Origin: Cherax quadricarinatus
Lineage: Eukaryota > Arthropoda > Malacostraca > Decapoda > Parastacidae
NCBI RefSeq assembly: GCF_038502225.1
Contig: NW_027196465.1
Location: 1 to 64,000 of the forward strand
Length of the DNA stretch: 64,000 bases
Direction of reading: 5' to 3'
Below the pieces are notes generated by a model. It made no database searches. It worked only from the letters and a program-made list of their open reading frames with translations, and was not told the origin of the DNA. Positions 57,201-64,000 of this stretch are shown in pieces. Position numbers and translations under genes: made by a program. The stretch's first letter is position 1. Each line of letters opens with the position of its first letter.

Positions 57201-57863
57201 GTGTGAGTAAAGGTTCCAATTTGCCTGATCAAATTGCCTGATCAAATTGTCATGTAAGTCTGGAAGAACAGACCAAGTGAAGTCTAATGTGGCGGAGGAA
57301 GAGCAGGCTGAGAGATCGATGCAAGAGAGAGTGTGAGTCCGAGGATCAAAATGGGTGTGAGTACCTGTATTTAAAACATGGAGGGGGTGGGTGGCAAGAA
57401 AAGCCTCTAACTGAATGCCACGAGAATCACAGTGAGACCCCCCCCCCCAGAGGAAATGGTGGGCATTAAAATCACCAAGTAACAGAATCGGTGGTGGTAA
57501 TGACGAAACAAGAAAGGCAATATCCGGAATAGATAATACCCAAGAAGGAGAGAGATATAAAGAACAGAGCATATACCACCTATGCAAGTGGAAACGGGCT
57601 GCTGTGTAATGCACCGAAGTACGAACAAATAGCTGATGGTATGGAATATCAGTGCGTAGAAGAAGGGCACTTTCATTAAAGGTCCCATCAGGAAAAGGAT
57701 CTGAAGAATACAATAAATTATAGCCTGAGATGGGAGAGATAACAGCAGAGTGTAATTTTGGTTCCTGTAAGCAAACACCAACAGGGGAAAACTGGGAGAG
57801 TAACATCTGAAGCTCACCCCGATTACCCCTGAGGCCGCATATATTCCACTGTAAATAGGCCAT
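54213..57863 (-). pseudogene. I-type LINE copy 2 ORF2 (one nonsense codon)
   Basis: About 1217 codons from ATG 57863 to stop 54213, with a single in-frame TAG (about 56466-56468, Gln codon in VLPQLW of copy 1). Endonuclease: LQWNICGLRG, CLQEPKLH, LLGDFNAHHFLWGG. Its SDHFPI segment is lost in an in-frame deletion (LHDNLIRQFDQ), so the endonuclease is dead. RT: motif A FFDLEKAYDTTW, motif B GVPQGCVLSTTLF, motif C YVDDFAI. RNase H: VYTDGSKSSDG, FTAELYAIL, VVSDSLSAL and GNEQAHTAA, where copy 1 has the catalytic Asp (QAD). Final CKNC...H...C knuckle. Few lesions imply a young copy. Confidence 0.88.
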
Positions 57864-57907
57864 GATTGGCAAAGATAAAGATACCTGAAATCCGCAGGTA
57901 AGGATTC

Positions 57908-59830
57908 CTATGGACTAGAGGGGTTTGAAAAGTCCACATGCGGAGGCAGTGGAAAACGTTCAAGCAGCGAAGGAACGGTGCACTGTGAAGAAAGGAGTTG
58001 CGCAGATGGAGTAGAGGAGAGAGAAGGAGCGGAGGGTGGATCAGTGTCCATTGATGGTTTGGTCTCTGCAATATATTCAGAGATTGCTTCAAGTGTTTCA
58101 GAATTCAGAGACGTCGTATGGGAGACAATATTGGAAATGCTGGGGGGAGGATGAGTAAAGATTGGAACTGTAATGGACTGTACCAAGGTTGGGGGGGATG
58201 GAAGGGTGGAGGGAACTGGAGAAGTGTGAAAGGGGACAGAAGAGGCAGAAACCTGGGAGGTGGTAGAAGAGGAAGAAACTTGGGAGGGAACAGGGGAGGA
58301 AGGTACAGTACGAGGAGGAGGGTGAACCTCTACACTTGTAACAGAGCCAGTGAGAGGGGGAGAACCAGGTACAGAGACAGGGAAGGGAAAATGAGGAGGT
58401 GGAAGATGGGTAGGAGGTGTTAACGGACCTTTTTTTGACTTTTGAGAAGTAGAGGGGCGATTGGGAGGAGGTGTCATACGAGATCTCGTCGCTACTGAGG
58501 ATTGTGAGAGAGAACACGAAGAAGCAAGATCAGACTGAGACGTTGAAGTAGGGACGTCTGAGCCGAGGACCGCAAAAGAATTAGCTACAGGAGTGACTAT
58601 GGGAGAGGTAACCACAGAGGTGGGTGCAGAAGATGGGATACCAGAAGTGGGGGGAGGTTTTGAAACACGGGAATAAGAAACATGAGGTACTCTCACTTGG
58701 AGGCGGAGATGAGAAACTGCCGTGGCATAAGGGAGACCTTCTGCCTCTTTGAGGTAATGGATTTCTCGCTCGTTTAAGTAGATTTGACAATGGCGAGAGT
58801 AAGAAGGGCGAGCCTCATGACAATTAAGGCAAGAGGGAGGTCGATTGCAAGACGTATTAGAATGGTCATCGGCACCACAGATTGGGCATTCGGCGATAGA
58901 TCTGCAATATTTTGCTGGATGGCCAAATCGCCAGCAATTTCTACACTGTTGCGGTGTAGGGATCACCTTTCGAACTTGTAACCAATGTCCTGCTACATAA
59001 ACTGAGGATGAGAGTTCACGGCTGTCAAAAGTTAAACGAGCCACATTGCTAGGGTATCGTCTCCGCCCACGGGCAGGAAGAACGTAAGTGTCTACCTTGA
59101 GGATTGGGAGATCTTGGAGTTCCAGCTGTTCAAGAATGTCAGTGCCACATGTCTGGAAATTTTGTTGAACTATGGTATGGGGCAGAATGATGGTACCACT
59201 ACAAGAATTGAGGGAATGATGCTTTTCAATAGTTACAGGAACAGTATCGATATTGGAAAGACGAGAAAGCTCATGAGCCTGGGTAGCATTCTGTACGGTG
59301 ACGATGCACGGACCGCTCTTAAGAGCATGAAAAGAAATTTCTTTACCAACATGGCGTAGGAGTGCCTTTCCAATACTGTGGTCAGAAAGATAGGCAGTAG
59401 AGGAAGTCGGTCATAAAGTGAAGAATTTAGTCCATTGTTCAGTCTGAAACTGAGCGTGGAAAGGTAGTGAAGGACGTGTCGATCTTTTCTGAGAAGAACG
59501 AGAAGGTGGAGAAGTATCATCAGCAGGTAATTGTCGTTGTCGTTTAGGCGTGGGACCAGAGTTGGTCCGACGTGGAACAGGCCGGCAATTCGATAATTGC
59601 CGCACCATAGAGGGAGAGGCCGGAAGCATAGTCAGAGAGCGAAGGTCAGATAAATCGAAGGAGTAAGTCGAGGCCTCAGTACCTGAAGCGGGTGAGGAAA
59701 CAGCACCGGCAAGAGGTACAGAGGCACGAGGAGTGTCCGAAGAGTGGTCCAAAGACGAGGCGGGGTCAGAACGGGGTGCGGTATCAAGAAGGGGCCCGGG
59801 GGTAGCAGGTTCATGGACTAGGGCTGCCAT
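57908..59830 (-). pseudogene. I-type LINE copy 2 ORF1
   Basis: ATG 59830 (MAALVHE), open to 59411, frame change, then the 57908-59044 stretch of 378 residues: MARLTFDSRELSSSVYVAG, knuckles CRNCWRFGHPAKYC, CPICGADDHSNTSC and CLNCHEARPSYSRHC, a Pro/Ser-rich linker, and SETLEAISEYIAETKPSMD near the end. Stop at 57908. Nucleic-acid-binding particle protein; one or two frameshifts only. Confidence 0.85.
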
Positions 59831-60357
59831 GGTTAGGTTACTTCTTTCTTTTTGTTTTTAAGAAAAAAAAAAAAGAAAAGAAAATAAAAATAAAAAAAAG
59901 AATAAAAAAAGGGGGGACCGGGGAGGGATAGTTCCTAGGAGGAATGAAAGGGCCAGAAATCTCCCTCCGCGCCCAAGAGGACCTCAGCACCGCAAGTAGC
60001 GCAGATGCAGCATGGAACCCGTGCCATACCCTACCCATCATGCCGGTAAACCGGCAATCCGGGATAGCAACCTCACATCTGCCGAGCTACCTCGGTGGAC
60101 AAAAGAGAGGGCGGCCGGAAATCTGCCACAAAGCATACCTCCTTCGGCCACCACCCCCGGAATCCGAAAGGTGGCTTCCAGAGATACACTCGTCGCCCGA
60201 GAGACACCCAAAGCCACCCTCCGGGATACCGGAGAGGGATCAGGACATCCCCAGGCAATCCAGATTCCACGGCAAACTACGCCACCGCCAAGAACCTCAA
60301 TGGAATGGGATGGACCCCGGTACCCTTTCCCCTACCTAGGAACTAGCGTGCCTGTGG

Positions 60358-60391
<34 letters not shown>

Positions 60392-60561
60392 GAAGGGCAA
60401 AAGGCAGGGGTGGGGAGGAGGAGGAAAGGAAAAAGGGGAGGATGGGATAGGGAACGGGGGATTGGGGGGTAATTAGGTTTAGTCTGAGGAAGTAGACCGA
60501 CAGGTCTAATTCCTCAGACCAAGAGCCTCTTCACCACGCCAAGGAGCCCCCCTTGAAGAGG
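59831..60561 (-). other. 5' UTR of I-type LINE copy 2
   Basis: GC-rich 5' UTR with the terminal hairpin (60481-60519), an A-run of about 32 at 60359-60390 and a second A-rich tract at 59862-59910 (plus strand). Long frames occur on the opposite strand, probably because stop codons are rare in this composition. Confidence 0.6.
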
Positions 60562-60574
60562 AAGGAATGTTGCA

Positions 60575-62240
60575 GTCATCTTCCTTGCTGAGCATAAAGC
60601 AAACAAGTCTCTCCCTTGCATCATATTTGTCATTTAATTTTGCCTGTGTGGTACTGGGAAGATTGTCATAGCTAGATGTAGCAGCCCAAGCACTGACTCA
60701 TTCGCCCTATGTAAGGGATGAGGGTGCGCGATCTGCCCAGTTCTGTTACCCTTAATTCTATTTATGTCCCTCCATGCCCGGCTAAGTGGGGTGTGAGCAT
60801 TAAGACCGTTGACAAATTTTTCCCAGTCTGTTTGCTGCAGCTCTGTCATACGCTCTCTGGCAGCAGCAAGGGCAGTTTGTTAGAGCCTCAGCATTCCAGG
60901 GGTACGATGTTTTCTATAGGCTAGGCCTAGTCTGCGAGCAGTACGTTTCAGTGTACGAAGTTTAGAATCATTGTAATAAGTATGATTTTTGAAAAAGGTA
61001 TGATTATTATGGAACTTTGTTGGGTTTAGAGTACCAAGAGGTTTCAGTGGCGGCTCTAAATAGTTCTGAATACTGCTCACAAGGTCATTGTTAAAGGTCT
61101 CTACAGAGGAACACTCATAGGAATTATACCAGTCAGTCACATGTGCAACAAAGTCATCATGCTGATCAGTGGGAACATTAAAACGTTTCCTATCCGTTTA
61201 GGATAGTATTACCAATATCTAGTGAGGTTAGCCTAGGGAAATGATCAGACGCTATATCTGTTACAATGGAAGACTCACAGCTGGCAGAAGTAATGCTGAA
61301 GCCAAGACACAGATCATGGACGCCTCCATAGATATGTGGGGGTTCAAGGTCACCTAAAATTTGCACATTATCATGACTGTTTAAGAGTGACAACAGTTGA
61401 TTGCCATTACGATTACCAAACTGAGTGTCCACTGCTTTTGTGTCTCGCATTGTAATCGCCAATAATAAGAGTAGGTTCAGAATGAGCACAAGTTCGGAGC
61501 TCCAAGTAATTAAACTTATAAGCAGGAGCATACAAGTTAAATATGTTGAGAGCAGAGTTCCCTATATAAATCCTAACACCGTGATATTGTAGCCCCTCTG
61601 TTTTCTTATGTGCAAGAAGTTGATGGGGGAAGTGATTTTTTAATATATAGAACACAAGATTTAGTAGATTTGAGGTTATATGCAACAAATGATGGTAATT
61701 TAGGGGGGTTGGGATTTTTCAGGGACTCTGCACTCTTGTAGACACACATCAATGGGTTCAGTGGTTACTTGATGATGAAGGTCAGGAAGTCTTTTTCTAA
61801 GTGATGCAATATTGCAGCTTAATATATTAAGTTTATACGAGTTTTGATCCATTATAGTAGTCCTGGGATCTTGTCGAGTTTCTCAGGATAATGGATAAAA
61901 TTGTTCATATAAATAGCAGTCCTTATCAATGTCAACAGTGTTACCCTGGTCCATGAGTTTTTCAAGTACACTTCCAGTTGTAAGGCCTTGTGGGAGTCTT
62001 AATATACTCAGAGCACGACGCTGTTCATGTGTGAATGTATGATAGGTGACACCACCACTCACATTCCCTCCTCCACTAACATTACATGCAACACTAACTG
62101 TCATCACCACCACTACCAACATTGTGTTCATTACATTTATCAACAGTATTGTTTTCAACATTAATGTCAAAGTGGTTAACCTCATCACACACTGCACCAC
62201 CACTTATATTACGCTCATCACTATTAACACATAGGGGAAG
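60575..62240 (-). pseudogene. LINE F endonuclease and RT N-terminus
   Basis: Endonuclease at 61190-61850: LYAPAYKFNYLEL, LIIGDYNARHK and ASDHFPRLTSL (SDH). The segment leading to the RT is at 60575-61140. The frame 61883-62203, upstream, contains HEQRRALSILRLPQG and may be the ORF1 end. Multiple frame breaks, including one at about 61440. Confidence 0.7.
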
Positions 62241-62990
62241 ACAAGGTCATGGTAGACATGTAGTCTCGCCAACAAGCACGCTTAGTGGGCAACTGCTCTT
62301 GCCTGCCTAAAATCCAACACTCCGCGGTACGGTTATATCGATAACGGCCCCATGGAGCACGTTTTAAACGCACTGCGCAGGTGCATGTAGGAGACCACCA
62401 AAGCATGCATGTCTGAGAATGCCTACCTGAGGTTTGGGGGATAGAACGAGTCACTGCAGTCAGGACTAAGGTCAAAAATTGGTGTACCAGTTCATCAATA
62501 GACGATGAAAGGGGGGTCCTCGCAACAGGCGATAAGATGGGAGCATAATTCCCAATCTGCTCGAGCAAATTGCCAACGAGGATTACGAAACAGACGGGTA
62601 TATGTAGCAGGAGGAGGATAGGAAAGTGATCACTATCATGTAAATCTGAAAGAACAGACCACATGAAATCAAGTGCAATGGGTGAGGAACAGATAGCAAG
62701 ATCAATGCAGGAGAAAGACTGAGTGAGAGAATCAAAATGAGTAGGAGCACCTGAATTTAAAGCAAAGAGGGTGAGAAGCGAGAAGAGTCTCCAACTGACC
62801 ACCACGAGTCACAGTGGGACCCTCCCCACAAGTGGTGAGCGTTAAATTCATCCAACATCAAGATGGGTGGCAGTAGAGAAGAAATTAAAAATGCAATATC
62901 AGAGGTACAGAATGCACGGGAGGGAGAAAGAGAGCAAACTGTAAACCATCTGTGTAAATATGAGCTGCAGTATAATACAGCAGGGAACAA
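62241..62990 (-). pseudogene. I-type copy 3 ORF2 endonuclease fragment
   Basis: Frames 62757-62990 (LHRWFTVCSLSPSRAF, LDEFNAHHLWGG) and 62224-62805 (TQSFSCIDLAICSS, DLHDSDHFPILL, SIPQTSGRHSQTC). SDH is preserved and the GDFN motif is altered to DEFN. Ends before the RT. Confidence 0.8.
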
Positions 62991-63229
62991 ATAAGAACTT
63001 GTTGATATGGTATATCATTGCACACAAGATATATCACATGGTCTATCATTGCACTGAAGAATGTAATAGCATGTAGCCCAAAATGGGGTGGATGACTGCA
63101 GAATGAATTTTGGGCTCATGCAACCCCCAACATACTGGGGACAACTAGGAATATTCCATTTAAAAAAAGCTATGTACAGAAATAAAATTGGCAACAATAA
63201 GAAACGATAAAACCTATGAGCTATTAGGA

Positions 63230-64000
63230 TCTGTGAAGTCAACATGTCAGGGGTAACGGTAAGCAAGGAAGAATGTGAATGTTGCAGAGGAATAGATTGT
63301 TGCGAGGGTCGTGAAATAAAAGGGGTAGAGGGAATCCCGATGTCCATCAGAGGTGTTATCTTTGCAATATAGCTGGAAATAGCGTCTAACGTCTCGGTAG
63401 TTAAGGAAGCCGACAATGCCATGATGTCAGAGACAGGAGAGGTGTTGCAAGGAAGTCAGAGGAACTATAGAGGCAACCAAAAAGGTCTGAGGGGGGCCAA
63501 GGAGTATGCATTGGCTGGGGTAGGAGAGTCCTGTAGTGTAACAGGAGAGGAAGGAGGTTGGAGAGTAACTATAGAGGATGACAGGATGGGAACAGAAGAG
63601 GAGACTACACGAAGGGGAGAGTGAACCTCTACCTTCATATGAGACTATTATAACCACTGGGGAGCGCTAAACCCGTAGGATTATGCAGCGCCTGTTGGAG
63701 GGGATGTGGAAGGTATTCAGGTTTAATTCAGGGAACTGGAGCGCAGATCCAGTTCCCTAGATTAAGAGCCTCTCACCAACGTCAAGGAACCTTCCTTGAG
63801 GGGCCTTTGTATAAGAGCTGAAAGAGAGTGAGAACGAGGCTCTGAGGCAGGATATGTATTTTGTGCAGGTTATAGACGTGAAGAAAGTGAGGTCTGCGAC
63901 ATTTTGTAGATTGAGAAGCAAGCGAGATGAAGATGGAGAAGTATTAAGTGGTGTGGAGGTAGGAGTGTCAGAGGATAAAAGTGCAAAAGAATTAGAAACC
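63230..64000 (-). pseudogene. I-type copy 3 ORF1 tail
   Basis: TETLDAISSYIAKITPLMD (63015-63422 frame) matches the ETLEAISEYIAETKPSMD block of the other copies. Upstream is the Ser/Pro-rich linker at 63424-63640 and, beyond the inserted element, ANSFAVL-like coding (here NSFALLSSDTPTS) at 63950-64000. Frames are broken. Confidence 0.7.
63644..63804 (-). mobile_element. 161 bp non-autonomous derivative of the I-type LINE
   Basis: Its start (element sense CCTCAAGGAAGGTTCCTTGA, GAGAGGCTCTT, hairpin GGAACTGGA/TCCAGTTCC) resembles the 5' end of I-type copy 2. Its end (AGCGCTCCCC, GGTTATAATAG) resembles the family's 3' end (AGCGCTTC, GATTATAATAA). The interior is absent. Flanks CTTCATATGAG (63633-63643) and CTTTGTATAAG (63805-63815) may be a decayed TSD. 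Confidence 0.65.

Larger units (their letters stand above)
54018..60561 (-). mobile_element. Full-length I-type LINE copy 2
   Basis: 6.54 kb minus-strand LINE with 13 bp TSD AAGGAATGTTGCA (54005-54017, 60562-60574). The 3' tail is (TAA)n (plus strand TTATTATTATTATTATAATC). The 5' end (element sense CTTCAAGGGGGGCTCC) leads into a hairpin GTCTGAGGAA...TTCCTCAGAC. ORF1 and ORF2 are separated by 44 nt. It is the most complete element of the window. Confidence 0.9.
54005..60574. repeat. Target-site duplication of I-type copy 2
   Basis: AAGGAATGTTGCA at 54005-54017 and 60562-60574, both in LINE F sequence. Confidence 0.9.
52754..62240 (-). mobile_element. LINE F (Jockey/I-group), split by I-type copy 2
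   Basis: Minus-strand LINE in two parts, 52754-54017 (RT and C-terminal region) and 60562-62240 (possible ORF1 end, endonuclease, RT N-terminus). Sequence is collinear across the 13 bp duplication AAGGAATGTTGCA. Its 3' end is missing at the junction with copy H. Confidence 0.78.
62241..64000 (-). mobile_element. I-type LINE copy 3 (5' part, runs off the window)
   Basis: Minus-strand remnant of the same family as copies 1 and 2, covering the ORF1 tail and endonuclease and truncated at about 62240 by LINE F. It is more diverged and interrupted by a 161 bp non-autonomous element at 63644-63804. Confidence 0.8.

Overview
This 64 kb window is eukaryotic and consists almost entirely of transposable elements. 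I found no convincing host gene, tRNA gene or rRNA gene. The element mix suggests an arthropod, most likely a decapod crustacean such as a crayfish; that is recalled knowledge of abundant repeats, not something computed here. It comprises APE-type LINEs with target-site duplications (TSDs), a BovB/RTE LINE, I-type LINEs with (TAA)n tails, a Ty3/Gypsy LTR element, a piggyBac transposon and a Penelope-like repeat block.

The elements are nested, and TSDs let most of the insertions be unpicked. Positions 1-15514: a Tx1-like LINE (D, minus) is probably interrupted by a second Tx1-like LINE (A, plus). A carries a full-length antisense Tx1-like copy (B, minus, 472-6313) and a 5'-truncated RTE LINE (7725-9486). 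Positions 15515-31501: a Ty3/Gypsy element on the minus strand with LTRs of about 0.77 kb. Its pol order is gag-protease-integrase-RT-RNase H, the arrangement of Gmr1-like elements. One LTR is split by a piggyBac transposon (15689-18507), and the integrase is split by an I-type LINE (21491-28008).

Positions 31869-46972: Tx1-like copy G (plus) is split by copy J (minus). J is itself split by copy K (plus, 32181-38422), by a 1.47 kb Penelope-like array (41885-43354) and by a 77 bp tRNA-like SINE. Positions 46973-52753 hold copy H (minus). Positions 52754-62240 hold another LINE (F, minus) split by a nearly intact I-type LINE (54018-60561). A third I-type copy runs off the right edge and contains a 161 bp non-autonomous derivative of the same family.

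All long coding regions belong to retroelements or the transposase, and nearly all carry stops, frameshifts or deletions. The main exceptions are G's ORF1, which would be open if J were removed, and ORF2 of the second I-type LINE, which has one nonsense codon plus active-site losses. The most informative signals are the Gmr1-like pol order, a SINE shared at the same site and with the same TSD by two separately inserted LINE copies, the exclusively antisense nesting of the Tx1-like family, an ORF2 without an AUG at the start of its endonuclease fold, and the Penelope-like block with a hammerhead-like core.
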